DNA of 64,000 nucleotides from Heliocidaris erythrogramma (Eukaryota > Echinodermata > Echinoidea > Camarodonta > Echinometridae), in the NCBI GenBank assembly GCA_025617745.1, contig CM046873.1:26053410-26117409 (forward strand), given 5' to 3'. The notes beneath the pieces are model-generated. The model made no database searches and was not told the DNA's origin. It saw nothing but the letters and a program-made list of their open reading frames with translations. Shown one piece after another: positions 25,043 to 57,345 of the stretch. A program made the translations under genes and the position numbers. The stretch's first letter is position 1. Each line of letters starts with the position of its first letter.

Positions 25043-25181
25043 GGGGTCTGTTTCATAAAACTTGTTATCAATGACAAGTTGCAATAACTGTTATAAGCTA
25101 CTGAAATCCTTGCATCTGATTGGCTGATTTGCAAATTTGTAAGTAAAACTCACAGACAAGACACTTGATGAAACACCCCCC
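25043..25181. mobile_element. MITE, GTTTCATAAAACTTGTTATC family (copy 2)
   Basis: The left half matches the TTGTTATCA subfamily and the right half matches the TTGATGAAAC subfamily seen at 39272 and 40711, so it looks intermediate between the two. Confidence 0.75.
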
Positions 25182-25458
25182 TGTTGTATTTTGCGATCTT
25201 CCCTCACTCGTTGCAAAGAGCAAATGCCCTATTGGTAACTTAAATTAGCCCACAACACAATGTTGCTCAAATATTACACATTCAACACTTTCCATTGATG
25301 CTTTTTGACCCGTACCGATTCCCCAATGATATCATAAAGGTTGGAAAAATCTGTTTGAAACCCACAAAAAGGACAAGTATGTTGACCATATTATAAGTAA
25401 CTTGCATTTTCAGTGAATGCAAATATCTTCAGGCAGTGACAACTACAGGTCAACATAT

Positions 25459-25914
25459 TTCATCCGTCACATACAAGAGGGGGCGTTCACATGTTGCCTT
25501 AATTTGATCTTGTATTAATCTACAGGTTAGCATACTTCACCCATCACGCACAAGAGGGAGTGTCCACATGGTGATTTATAAGTTAACATTGAGGACAAGG
25601 GCAACAACTATCTTCTTGTTATCTGTCTCGAGGTGAATATACTTCATCCATTACACACAAGAGGGAATGTTCACATAGTGCTTTAGTTTGTACTGCCCAC
25701 AGCAACAAGGAACTATTTGTAATCTACAGATTAACATACTTCACCCATCATATACTAGAGGGAGTGTTCACATGATGATTTAATTGCCTTCTAGGACCAT
25801 AGCAACAGGCATCTTCTTGAAATCTACAGATTAACATACTTCACCCATCAACCACAAAGGGGAGTGTTCACATGGGGTTTAAGTTGGTAGAAGAGGAAGT
25901 GTTCACATGCTGCT
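25459..25914 (-). repeat. Tandem decayed copies of the annexin terminal exon
   Basis: Four to five units of about 100 bases begin with TTCACCCATCA-like words at 25459, 25535, 25642, 25740 and 25839, read on the plus strand. On the minus strand each unit aligns with the real end of the coding region. For example, the unit at 25780-25830 reads S-V-D-F-K-K-M-P-V-A-M-V-L-E-G-N-stop, against S-G-D-Y-K-K-I-L-V-A-L-V-G-G-T-K-stop in the true exon. The unit at 25680-25735 has a stop after DYK. They are amplified and diverged duplicates of the last exon and adjoining 3' sequence. Confidence 0.75.
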
Positions 25915-45633
<19,719 letters not shown>

Positions 45634-45999
45634 CTGCAAGAAAAAATAAGGGATGGCAAATAATCAAGATAACAGAGATTCTTGGACTCAGACACTACAG
45701 TACAAGGTCAGCCGGGACAACCTCATACAGCAGAGTTCACTGATCTTGCTCCTTTAAGGCTTACACAAGTTTGGAAATATCTTTTACCTATCGTTGGCAG
45801 TCAAGGCAGTACAGATTTAATATATGGATTCGAGCACACCACGAAAAGTGGTCATATTGACCACTACGATATATGAATCAAAAAAATAGTTGGTATTTTC
45901 TGTCGCATGTACTAAAGGTATGGGGGAAAATAAGATAAATATTTTAAATACTTCCTTTCAAGTTCAGCCCTTAAAAATCTTACTCCTACCTCAAATGGC

Positions 46000-47280
46000 T
46001 GTTAGGAAGAACTTTTGATATTTCCAGCAAAATCCAAAGTCAAATTCATGTCCAAAACCGAAGAAATCCCTGCCGATTTGTTTCACGTTCGCTCGTTGTT
46101 TACATACCGCCGATGTCTTAGATTAAAAAGCGGCCAATCATTTTTTTGTCCACAAAAAAACTCTGGATCGCAAGCGCACATCGATCTCTACGATCGCGCA
46201 CACAGAAAATGAGGACTTTTCCGTGTACGCGATAGGGACAACAAAATTCTTTTGGGGAGTTTTCAGCGCCCACGGCGACCAGGAAATGTACACCATGACT
46301 CATTTCTTCTTCTAATTATTTCCTTTCTTTTTCAATGACAATCACAATGTCTGCACTTGCAGCATTTTTGCATTTTCGTTTTCCTAACAATCCTTCTTCA
46401 TCTCACATCCCACATTTCAATTACCTTCACCCTGACTTCATTATACTCAATGTATCAGTTCTCCGCTCCTTGTAATATTCGTCCGCATCGCTTATGATTG
46501 CAAGCTGAATCTCATCATTCAAACATGTCAAACATCATCATCTCTCGCTCATCGAATTCACGAAAGCAGCACAGATATCAGTATGTGGGACTGCGTTAAA
46601 TGATGCGCTCAGTCAAAACGCTCCACATGACAATACGAATTTTACGATTATATTTCATTCACTTCATCTGAAAAGTACATAAGATTAAATTGAATAGAAA
46701 GTCATATAAAGCTCTTACATATAAGTCCGAATCTGTGCCGTAAATGATCGACAATCAACGAAATTGTTTCGGCATGAGCTGTGATTTCACTCCAAAAGCA
46801 GACCAATCGCTTTGGCATTCGTGACCTCTGGGTCACATTAGGCTCGTTCAGTTGTATATTTGTGGGTTAGATAAATACGACGTAAGCTATATACACGTCT
46901 CGTACATTATTGTGTGTAATAAGTATGAACGAGACTGAATGAAAGGGAAACAAACTTGGGCGTAGCTTAGCAACTGTTTAACAGCGACAGCTAGCTCTGC
47001 TCCGACCCATCGTTTACAAATCGGATCTATTGTGGTTAATTAGTCTGTTTTTGAGGATTAAACTCCTAATGTATCGATAATGAACTTTACTGTTTGTTTC
47101 ATAGTAATACATCATTCATGACAGTTTACAATACATATTATCATAAAGCAGGCATGAACATACATATATATATATTAGGCCTAGCACTAGATCTATATAG
47201 GCATGTATATCTCGGCCTCCGAATAGTAAGAATGATTTTATGATTTCAAAACAATAAAATAAACATTTTTGTGTCATTTC
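46000..47280. other. Probable upstream/promoter region, nothing definite
   Basis: No gene or repeat is recognised. It should contain the promoter of the DZANK1-annexin gene, but I see no decisive core element. Confidence 0.4.
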
Positions 47281-47356
47281 CCCCCCCCCCCTTCATTCCT
47301 TCCATAGGCACTAATATGTTCCCTTTTGACAACATCAAATCTTTCCAGACGGGGTC

Positions 47357-47393
<37 letters not shown>
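47281..47393. repeat. Poly-C tracts, including ~32 uninterrupted C
   Basis: C tracts at about 47281-47291 and 47362-47393, the longest homopolymer in the window. Confidence 0.9.
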
Positions 47394-47394
<1 letters not shown>

Positions 47395-47399
47395 CTCCC

Positions 47400-47830
47400 T
47401 CCACACACTTTTTTTTCTTTTCATAATCTTTTTTAATTCCTTGATTCAGATTTTCAAAATGAATATTACAAATTAAGCATTAATTACACAATATAATGAA
47501 ACATGGCAATAGAAAATACAAATAATATAATTCCATATATAGCATGCCATTCATAAATAAACCACTAACTGAACAAAGTATATAGATTAAAATCATAGGT
47601 GACGAATTAAAGTATATAGGGCAATTGTAACAATGAATATTTTTTTAAGCCGTTTGTAATATTATCTTCTATGTCCTCCTTCCGTCCAACATTCAAAATA
47701 AGACCATTTATTTAGAAGTAGACTTTCTTTGTTGGGGGCGTTCCTTTTTTGGATCATTCATTCGGGTTAATGCACATTATTTTTTTCTGATTTTCCATCT
47801 AAACCAACTAAAACACACACACATCTCCTT
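47400..47830. other. AT-rich stretch, possible LINE 3' remnant
   Basis: A T-rich edge at 47410 followed by TACAAATTAAGCATTAATTACAC-like sequence recalls the 3' end of the Tx1-like fragment at 885, in the same orientation. There is no coding support. Confidence 0.25.
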
Positions 47831-47835
47831 TGTCC

Positions 47836-47857
47836 CTCTCTCTCTCTTTCTCTCTCT

Positions 47858-47918
<61 letters not shown>

Positions 47919-48012
47919 CCACTTTCTTTAGCAAGCCTACATCTCTCTTTCTTGTCACTCTTTTATCATCTCTCCCCCCTCCCCCTCTCTCTCTCTCTCT
48001 CTCTCTATCTCC
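47836..48012. repeat. (CT)n and (TA)n microsatellites
   Basis: CT tract 47836-47858, TA tract of about 56 bases 47859-47914, CT tract 47985-48007. Confidence 0.95.
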
Positions 48013-48299
48013 CTCCCTCCCTAATCTAGCATCCTCCACACACCCGTCTCCCTCCAAATCAATATGACATCTTTTGTGTGAAAGCACTCCCTATACAAGG
48101 GTCAATAAAGTTCGCCCCAAACATGTCACAGTAGGACTGGTGGGACGAAGCCGCACACATATTCTATATTTATCTTCTTTCATCTTTTTCTTTATTCGAA
48201 GTTTGTGTACAGTCGTCAAGGTGTGCGCTACCGAATTGGTTATACATGTATACAAGGAAGATACCAGCAGATACCAACATTGCGTGTTTATTTGGATTG

Positions 48300-48474
48300 G
48301 TCTATGTCCATTTCACAAGTAATTAGCGAGAGGTGTCCAAATGGACAATGTGGATGATAGTTTGTGTGTATATATATGCTTCAGCGAGACAGCTACATAG
48401 TTGCCTTATGTTAGGCGTCCGACCGGTAGCAGCTGAGACATCAAAAGAACACTGGCAGAGTTTATCAAACTGGA
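48300..48474 (+). other. Possible 5' non-coding exon of the DED gene
   Basis: Ends in a good donor (TGGA then GTAAGT at 48475). The first recognised coding exon of the DED gene is preceded by a plausible acceptor (pyrimidine tract then CGACAG, ending 50432), so an upstream non-coding exon is expected. The link between the two is speculative. Confidence 0.25.
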
Positions 48475-49399
48475 GTAAGTTTTATCACATTTTTACAGCT
48501 CAATATCTATTGAAAATAGATAAAATTATGTTGATATTAAGCATCATTACATTTTGGGCACCAATAAGCCCCAAGTCAAGTGTAGAGGCTGCTCGAATGC
48601 TGTGCTTGTATGATGATAGACCCCTTATAGTTAAAATATCAAATGGTAAAGTGTATCTTCAGATTATGAAAACAAATTATTTTACAATTATTCAGATTAC
48701 ATATATACGTTGAAATGATTTACAATGATAGTACATGATAAGAATGGAGAAAATATTGCCATATGATAATGAAGAAAGATGAAATGGGCGAAGAATTGAA
48801 TGGAAAGGGAAAGAGAAAAGTAACTGAGTTGTCATATATGATGTTTATTGATCTGTGTTTGCATTAACAAAGCACCCCGATTCCTCCCTAGACATAATGG
48901 TTGTCGAGTCGATCAATGTTTTATTGATCTCTGAAAAGTTATAGCTAGGGCATCATGTCTATGATATAATGTTATCAGGGTGGTTTGTGGAGGAAAGAGA
49001 ATGATGAAAGAGGAGGATGCGCTCCTAGATGCATTTGATTATTGTATGCAGTGGCGGAATTCATTATCAGTTATAAATATATTTGTATTTTTACTGTTAT
49101 AGAAGAGTGTACATTCAATCGCTATACTAGTTTACATGCAATATTTGTGTATATTGTCTAGTAATTTACTATCCTGTAATATTTTATGTAAATATGTATA
49201 TAACAAATTTGGTATCCCTAATGTCTTTCTTAACTGAGCCTAAGTAGTTTCTATACTTTGTTTATGAAATCTCATAAGTATATGACATTAATTACGAGGA
49301 TACCAAATACTTTGTATATATGTTTATGCATATTCTTATTTATTTTTTGTTGCTGTTGTGAGTTTATATTCATGATTTGTGTTTTTTTTTACTATTGTT

Positions 49400-49504
49400 T
49401 CTTATTATTGTGAACAGGGCCTCATGGAAGACCACCACTATTGGTAATAATGAGTCACCCTGTCTAAATATCAAAAATAAATAAATAAATAATAAATAAA
49501 TAAA
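49400..49504 (+). mobile_element. LINE-like 3' tail with (AAAT)n
   Basis: GGGCCTCATGGAAGACC and GAGTCACCCTGTCTAAATAT followed by an (AAATA)n tail, a frequent 3' terminus of CR1-type LINEs. The coding part is not seen; the 5' limit is unknown. Confidence 0.45.
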
Positions 49505-49654
49505 CTACATTGGGCCCCCTCCCCCTCCCCCCCCCCCCTTTGATGCACAATCAAAAACATTTTGTCCCCTTTTATGTGTATTTTTACGGCCCTGTGCCCC
49601 TATTTTACAAAAATCTTGATCCGCCTCTGATTGTATGCGTGCGTGGGGGCGACT

Positions 49655-49860
49655 GTAGTGGCGTATCCAGCACAAGATTTAGGAGGGGGTACACCCTCAT
49701 CCCCTTTTCAATTAAGGAAGGAATTAATAGTATTGCAATTGTAGTAGCAGCAATGTGTGCTTCAGATTACAGGGTAATAATTTGGATATTTTTAAGTGAC
49801 TCCCAAGCGATAAGGTGCCAGCGCCCCCATTTTTGCAATTTCTGGATATATGCCACTCTA
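49655..49860. mobile_element. Decayed hAT-like MITE (GTGGCGTATCCAG ends)
   Basis: Left end AGTGGCGTATCCAG and right end CTGGATATATGCCACT. Relative of 20106-20382. Confidence 0.6.
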
Positions 49861-50457
49861 GAAATCGACATGGTTTGAAAATAAACAAATTTTATACTTC
49901 GGTGGGACTATTTTGTACTAATGCTCATATAAAGCGTTCCAACATTTTTGCAAATGGTCGGGGCGGAATGTATGACATATTTGTTTGAAACGCCTCCACA
50001 GTTCATTGAAATTCGCGAGAAAAAACAAATCTAAACAAAATAATGTGCTCCGAATATGCCGAGAAGAGGTAAAATAATTTCCTCAAACACACCATATTCC
50101 CAAGACTTCTGCTCCTAAGTTTTCTTCTTCTAAACTCTGCTCGAGAGGTTGTGTCATCCTACAGTTCGGATAGCAAATATTTCCCCCATAACTTTGCTGA
50201 TTATTGTGGCAATTTTACCTCTTTAACTTAACTTAAAGATCTTCCAGTTTGAGATGATCTCATTTCATTGTCCACTAATCACATGTCCATATAATTATGT
50301 AGCTTGCTAAGACAAATACATGTATAGTGACTGCTCTAGATCAAGATCTACTTGTGAAAAAAATAATATATGTATATAATTATTTCCACCAAATCTGTAA
50401 TATTTTCTTCTTCTTCTTACTATACCCGACAGAGTAATGCCAACTCTAATTATCTTA

Positions 50458-50465
50458 TGACGTCA
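50458..50465. promoter_or_regulatory. CRE-like palindrome TGACGTCA just before the DED gene ATG
   Basis: A perfect TGACGTCA five bases upstream of the start codon. In a transcribed 5' leader it may have no promoter role, but if transcription starts here it would be a CREB/ATF site. Confidence 0.35.
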
Positions 50466-50470
50466 CACGC

Positions 50471-53400
50471 ATGGCTACCACGACCACCATGCCTCAAATC
50501 CGATACTACCATCATGGCCGCTACTATCGTCCAGCTCGATCAATGCCCCTGTTGCCCCCGCTCTCGCTTGTGCCAGCGGTCGATCCGTCCAAGCACCATA
50601 AACTCAAGCTGGGCTGTCCCGACGATGACGAGGCGATAGTCAGGCGATGGAGGACAACGAGGGAGAAGGAGTTTCGATGGATGATTCGATATATCGGCGA
50701 GAGTCTGACGCGAGAAAATATCGCCGATATGAGATTTCTATGCAGAGGTAATTATGTTTTAAAGGGGGATTATACCAGTTAATTATTGTTATACCTGGAG
50801 TACGGTTCTGAGAACACTATAAGCAAGAAAGTTAAGAAACATATCAGTTTTCCCAGAAGAAGGCAAGGGCTGAAGTCTGAACAAATCTTACAACAAGATT
50901 TTTAAATACGGGGTGAGTGCCCATGTGACCCCCCCCCCCCCCAAAAAAAAAAAAAAATGACCAGTAATTGGCGTATGTCCACTTTGCTACTATTTTAAGG
51001 GCGCCATAAGAAAGCGATCTCAACTGACACTGTCTTACTAATCACTTCTAACATTATCATGATTTATCGATTGAAACGAAGAATCCATTCTTGAAATATT
51101 TTCCTTTCATTGTCGTCATGTCAGTCAAATACGCCTAATGTTGGTCAGCTATAGCCTGCGCCGAGTTTAGGTAACTCGGTCACTGCGGGATCGATAACAA
51201 ATTGAGAAATACAGTACTCTTCGTCCTGTGCTTGCCCAACAGAGCAGCATTCGCCGCATTGCTTCCCACTAAAAACCGAACTGATCTAACCATGCTCTGA
51301 AAATCTGTTAGCTTGCAAAATCTGAAGACTTTTCGTACAATTTGGTACATACAATTCTCGAGAAAATAAATTTATTTGATGCAAATCTGCAGGCTTGTGC
51401 AAGATTCGTAGGCAAACTTGTAAATCTGCATTTATCGGCAAACAAAATCTTTAGCTTTTGCTTTTTGCTTTTGCTTTTATAGACCACGTGCAACCGCCCG
51501 ATGTTCTTCGTCAGACAATGAAAGGCGCTCAATTGATGACCATCCTCGAACGACATCGCCTTCTCGCCGAAAACAGCCTCTTCTTTCTTCAGACCCTCCT
51601 CTATTACATTTCCCGACCCGACCTCTACGAACTCGTGCTCGAGTATAGGACGAAGAGACAGAACGATATGCGGAAGATAGGCGTGGAGATCATGTATGAT
51701 AGTGAGTATGAAATCCCATTTCAAACATGTCAAAACCCTGGCGGCGGAGGGGTGCTCCGGCGACAATAACTGCTCTGGGTTTTACTTTGTCTAAAATAGA
51801 GGGTTAGGGTAGGCATGTCTTGGGGGACGCGACTAGCTTTTACAGTGACAGTAAATTGAAGCTCCTAATGGCGCCATCTTTCAACAGGATTGATAAATGT
51901 ATGTGCCTCTAATTTTCCCATCATGCCCCATTCTAGTTTGTAGATGCTTAGAATGTATCTGTAGGTAATTTTCCACATGTGCAATGTCAAAAATAATAGT
52001 TTGAAATATAAAATGTACCTATTTACCAAACAGCTGTTTGTCGAAATTCAAAATAAAATGCAATTAATTTTCAAATTATAATCTCAATTTAGCAGTTACT
52101 GTAAGGTGGCGCTGTTCAAGTTTTGCCAGTTTAATGCCATTTTAACATTGGTTTCTGTACAACCTTCAAAGTTTCGGGGGGGGGGGTGCCGCCATGACTC
52201 GGTAAGGGCTGCAATAGGTTATAGGTCATGCAGGTTTAGGGTTAGGGTTAAGGTTAGGATTAGATAATTATCATTATTATAGTGTTATAGGTCATGTGTC
52301 AAAGTTTATTATGGTGTTAGTGTACGGAATTGATGCGGAGCAATATTGTCACCGGAGCTTGTTCAAGGGGGGGGGGGGGGGACGGACCTGACATTTTGAA
52401 GTCCAAACAGGCGTGTTATGATGCACTAAATAATGTTCTCATTTTCCCTCTTAATAGGGAAGACATTTTTCGCATTCGAAAATGCCAAATAACGTGTTAA
52501 TGATGAAAGGGTTGCTATAACTTTACCGACCAATATCTTCTTTAACATAAACCATGTAAACAGAGAAAGTAATAAAGCTTGCCAAAATGTTTAATGGTAA
52601 ATTCGCTAACAGTTATGACTGCCGACAAGAATTAGAGTGAATAGGTCATATGTCATTATCTTAATTGGTAATGCTTGTGGCGCTGGTATTGTTGTTATTA
52701 GTTCATTATTTATGTCACATGCGCTTTCTTCCTTTTTTTAGTTGAACTGCACTATATAAAAACATTACATCATTATTATTGTTGTTGAAACGGGGGTGGG
52801 GGCTGGGCGGGTCAGTGTCGATAACATGGGTCGTTTTTCATGGAAATGGGGGAAATCTTCTCATAAATATTTTTTCTGTGTAAGTGAGAAAAATAAAGAA
52901 ATGATAATTAATTCTTATTCGGCATTATATTTTTGCCATGACTCATGACTCTGTATACTATTTTCCCATTTAAACCTTATACCTATTGCAGTGAAACAGC
53001 CTGATAATAGAGGTGCCGCCCTCAGTAAAGACCTTAAGTCATTTCGAAAAAGTTTGAAGCCACGATCACGGTTCCACACGGTCGACATCCAAGCCATGAT
53101 GAATCGGATGTCGGAACTGAAGGCCCAGATGAAATCCCAGCTCCCGAAGATCATCGACAACAGATACGCCGACTCTGTGCTGTCCTCGACAGCGCTGAGC
53201 GATGACAGTGAATGGGAGGACGTTGATACGGACTGCGAACACGACGACGATGATGATCTTGGTTATGGGGCTTCTAGAGGTGATGACGAGACAGCTAAAT
53301 ATGAGAAACATCATCAAAGGAGTAAAGGAATCACGAGTGCAATTAAGGGCAACGCGGACGATGCTGAGAGGAAAGAAAACGTACGTTTGCCCAAAATTAT

Positions 53401-53785
53401 ACCAAAGAGGAAGGTCGAGGTCATAGTAAAAACTGGTCGTGATGGCGAGGATGATTCCGAGGATGACCAGGGTGATGAACAAACAATAGGAGACGGTAGT
53501 CAGTCAGGCATTCTTGTAGATTCATCTCAATCAAGCCGTATTCAGGGACCATCCAAGCCAGTCCATAACTTCACTCACAGATCAAACGAGTTCCTGGACT
53601 TAAAAGTCGACGGAAAGCAGACTTATAATGACGATGACGTCATTGCGTGCGTGCGTGACGTCAACAAGTTGCCGAGCGGCCGCGTCAATGATATCGATAA
53701 AATGAAGAACGAGGCTGCTTTGCCTTCGGTTTCCACGACGCTAACGAAGAGTTTGACGACGACCCCGTTAAACCAGTCCCGATAA
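50471..53785 (+). CDS. Death effector domain protein, PEA-15-like DED, 3 exons
   Basis: Exons 50471-50747, 51483-51701 and 52992-53785 join in matching phases (GT-AG) to 429 codons. Residues ~66-150 form a six-helix DED: FRWMIRYIGESLTRENI (helices 1-2), ADMRFLC (helix 2), LMTILERHRLLAENSLFFL (helices 3-4) and ISRPDLYELVLEYRTKR (helices 5-6). The conserved RxDL (R137-L140) is intact, as is an acidic residue at E77. The ISRPDL...YRT segment resembles PEA-15 (ISRRPDL...DYRTR) more than FADD or caspase-8. N-terminal residues are tyrosine/proline rich. The exon 3 region (166-429) is disordered, with a polyacidic DDDDD run and mixed charge. DED proteins act in apoptosis or ERK scaffolding; the role here is unknown. 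A coding-like frame overlaps the stop (see 53701-54093). Confidence 0.8.
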
Positions 53786-54093
53786 AGTTCAAAGTGCTAC
53801 GAAGAAAATACCGGAAGGAATCGCCGAGCCGGCGAGCTCGGAAACAGGTGAAAAGACACAAGGCACCGAAACCACTGCCACAGATTAAATCGGAAATGAA
53901 CCAAAGTGGATCTGGACAGCAATCGGGTAGTTTAGCCGAAATAAAGAGGACACAAAATATACCTGCGCACATGCCACAGAGAGTTAATTTTCTTCCCGAT
54001 ATCTACGACAAATATGCGCGGAAGTCCGTTTCTACCGCATCAACGAAAGCATCGACGAAAACGCCGACGAGTAGAAATAGTAGAAAAAGATAA
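53701..54093 (+). CDS. Coding-like continuation of the DED gene in another frame
   Basis: 131 open codons in the frame one base behind the DED gene's exon 3, overlapping its last 28 codons. The text from 53734 (DANEEFDDDPVKPVPIKF, then a basic KVLRRKYRKESPSRRARK) looks protein-like and ends in a lysine/arginine/serine-rich tail at a TAA. In this frame stops precede 53701. The simplest explanation is a one-base loss in the assembly or allele between about 53700 and 53780, so that the real protein is longer (about 540 residues) with this basic tail. A second gene or programmed frameshift is less likely. Confidence 0.5.
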   Translation, partial: NEERGCFAFGFHDANEEFDDDPVKPVPIKFKVLRRKYRKESPSRRARKQVKRHKAPKPLPQIKSEMNQSGSGQQSGSLAEIKRTQNIPAHMPQRVNFLPDIYDKYARKSVSTASTKASTKTPTSRNSRKR

Positions 54094-54099
54094 TAAGAC

Positions 54100-54650
54100 A
54101 TTATTCAAATGTATTATGTGAATTAATTTGTTTTCTGAACTTGCATAATTGGCACTCATTGTGATAAAGCAATAAGCCTATAAAATCAGTGAGCTGATCT
54201 CCCTCACCAACCCTTCCCATAGTAGCGGGTCCAATTGTTTGATATTTGATGACCCTCCCCCCCGGTACCCCTGGCACTTAAACGGAAATTGGATGGAAAA
54301 TTATGTGTATTTGAAGCTGGTCAAAAATTTGACATCCTGCAGAAAGAAATGCTGTATTGCAACCGTTTCACTATAAAACGAATGTCCTAAATTACGATCA
54401 TCCCTTGTATAAAGCAATTTATTTTGTTGACAATACTTTAATACTTCAATATCCATCAATTCATCATTATTTTTGACTTATGAAAATGTATCAAATATTA
54501 AAGTATACTTATGACATTCATGAAAAGTATTCGAGTGTTTTGGGAGCTTTCTCTCTCTCTCTCTCTCTCTTCACTTTTGAGGCTTAATTTTTTTTCCTTT
54601 CAAAACTAGTGTAGGTCCATGATTCATTTTACTTTCCATTGCCCAAGATA
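54100..54650. other. 3' flank of the DED gene
   Basis: Probable 3' untranslated and flanking sequence, with a CT microsatellite at about 54549-54571. No strong AATAAA is seen. Confidence 0.4.
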
Positions 54651-54836
54651 ATTAAAGGGAATTTTGACTTCTGGGAAAGGTGAAAAATAATTTGCAAGCT
54701 TTCTCATTCCTTTTATGTAAGTTTGGAAGAACATCAAAGCATAGAAACATCCCCTGAAATGGATTGCTCTTCAAATGCTGTTGTATTCGACATAGACTAG
54801 ATATAGCTGAAATGTTCGGCCAAACATTTTTTTTTT
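54651..54836. mobile_element. TTAAAG-ended element, partial (copy 3, reversed)
   Basis: TTAAAGGGAATTTTGACTTC start and AGCTGAAATGTTCGGCC match the reverse of 42781-43161. The other end is replaced by the start of the duplicated segment. Confidence 0.55.
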
Positions 54837-54837
54837 T

Positions 54838-55607
54838 CCAATTTTTTTTTCAAGCTTTCCTTAGAAGTGACATATACTGCCATGACTGTATATTTTGTCT
54901 TCCTAACCCTTTTTCCTTAGGCATTTCCCCCTTGATTTAGACCAGTGTTTATCCACATATGTTTTTGTTTTACCCAGTCTTGTATTCAGGGTTAGTGACC
55001 CTTTTTTGCGCTAAAATTTTAAAGAAATTCTGTTTACCAATTACTTTGTCTTACTCTGCAGATCATTTGCATCTGCCTTTTGTTCCAATTTACTGTATTA
55101 CATGGTCAAGTTGCACAGTGCATGTAGTGTGTGTTGCTAGGTTACTAGGTGTTGCTAGGTTACTAGGTGTTGCTAACGTGATCGTAACGTTTGGCGGGCA
55201 GTGATGTTTGCCTGACATGGCAGCGCCTGGTGCCCACAGCTGCATTCTGACTATAGGGAATTTTATAGGCTTTGGGGTGGGTGTGATGGTTATATTTAGG
55301 CAAAATTCCATGTTGTTAAATACATTGTGACAATGATTCATTGAATATTCATTAATTTCCCATTTTCGAAGGTTTTCACAATCCCATGTACTTGTTTTTT
55401 TTTAATTCTATTGGACGGATAGACCTGTGCTCTTTATAAATGCATATTCAATTATGTTATCAGTTGAAGTGAATGCCATTGCTGTTGGTTTCCATACACG
55501 TTTGAATTTCTTCAACTTGAATGATTACTTAATGATACATGTATTTTGTTTCACACCTGAATTTAACATTGCCAATATGTGAGGCACTGATGTTGGTGTC
55601 AGCTAAA
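54838..55607 (+). repeat. ~770-bp direct repeat, copy 1
   Basis: From CCAATTTTTTTTTCAAGC to GGTGTCAGCTAAA. Recurs at 56595-57345 with roughly 95 percent identity by eye. Copy 1 has three GTTGCTAGGTTACTAG units where copy 2 has fewer. No coding function is seen. Confidence 0.85.
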
Positions 55608-56594
55608 CAAAGCTTTTCTTGAATGTAATTAATGCATTTACCATGTGTACAATTTGCCTTGTTTTATTTCACAAGTTTAGTTTATTTGTTCTTTAATGCG
55701 AGACAACTGCATTGCATCCTATGTATTTTCTATTTTTCTGCAATGAAAAATAAGCCCCTGATTTTGTATTCCTTCCCCCAAATATTTTCTTCTTGTGATT
55801 TTTTTTTATTTTTGAGAAACCTTTACTTTCTTGTAGGATTATTCTTGCTTTCTTAGTGGAATGCATAATCTGACACGTTTCATGTCTTTTAGGGAATTTC
55901 TTACAGTAGCCCTATTATGGTCACTTTTCCCCAATTCCTGATTGAAACTTTTTTTTTTCTCTCTCTCTCTCTCTCTCTCTTTTTATTTGTCACAGTTAAT
56001 ATGTTGTGTTTTGCTAGCACTCATTCCTTCCCTAGATTTCCCTACAAGTGGTGAAACAAGGGTCATGCATAAGATAAAAAGATTATGTAATTTCAATAAC
56101 AACATTCAGTAGATAGGACATGATAGCCAGTTGTATACTGGCCTACTGCATCCACATAATTTCGATTTTCTACATTTTGCTAGTGGCCGTAATATAGGCA
56201 TACATTATTTTTCACTTTACGAAATCTTATTCTTTAATAAGAGTTATCCATTTATCTTGGCTAACATGGCAAAATTTGGTCTTCCTATATATACTGCAAG
56301 ATCATGCATACTTCAAATTTTCTTTATTTTTTAAATATATTTTTCTTTAAATACAGGACAACTAACTACATTGTAACTTATTAACTCTGTATTTTTGGCT
56401 ATTGAAAGAATAACCCCGAGATTTGGGATTTTAAATCTTTCTCCCCCTATTCTGCACTTTTTGACAAACTGAGTGTTCACACAGTCTTGGATCTCAATAA
56501 TTGTATGCAGACACGACAGATGTCTATGACCTAATATGATAATTGTGCTTTGGAGTATAACAGTATTGATCATTTGATTCCTTGTGGGTTTTTT
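55608..56594. other. Spacer between direct repeats
   Basis: AT-rich, with a CT microsatellite at 55960-55982. Nothing else recognised. Confidence 0.5.
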
Positions 56595-57345
56595 CCAATT
56601 TTTTTTCAAGCTTTCCTTAGAAGTGACATATACTGCCATGACTGTATATTTTGTCTTCCTAACCCTTTTTCCTTAGGCATTTCCCCCTTGATTTAGACCA
56701 GTGTTTATCCATATATGTTTTTGTTTTACCCAGTCTTGTATTCAGGGTTAGTGACTTTTTTTTGCGCCAAAATTTTAAAGAAATTCTGTTTACCAATTAC
56801 TTTGTCATACTCTGCAGATCGTTTGCATCCGCCTTTTGTTCCAACTTACTGTATTACATGGTCAAGTTGCGTAGTGCATATATACTGTGTGTTGCTAGGT
56901 TACTAGGTGTTGCTAACGTGATCGTAACGTTTGGCGGGCAGTGATGTTTGCCTGACATGGCAGCGCCTGGTGCCCACAGCTGCATTCTGACTATATGGAA
57001 TTTTAAAGGCTTTGGGGTGGGTGTGATGGTTATATTTAGGCAAACTTCCATGTTGTTGAATACATTGTGACAATGGTTCATTGAATATTCATTAATTTCC
57101 CATTTTCGAAGGTTTTCACAATCCCATATATTTTTTTTTTTAATTCTATTGGACGGATAGACCTGTGCTCTTTATAAATGCATATTCAATTGTGTTATCC
57201 GTTGAAGTGAATGCCATTACTGTTGGTTTCCATACACGTTTGAATTTCTTCAACTTGAATGATTACTTAATGACACATGTATTTTGTTTCACACCTGAAT
57301 TTAACATTGCCAATATGTAAGGCACTGATGTTGGTGTCAGCTAAA
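56595..57345 (+). repeat. ~750-bp direct repeat, copy 2
   Basis: Same boundaries as copy 1, 1757 bases downstream. Shares GTGATCGTAACGTTTGGCGG and TGGCAGCGCCTGGTGCCC without change. Confidence 0.85.

Noticed and set aside
48333-48713. 126-codon plus-strand frame
   Set aside because: Low-complexity, Ile/Tyr-rich second half with no homology. A good donor site at 48475 lies inside it, which fits a non-coding exon better.
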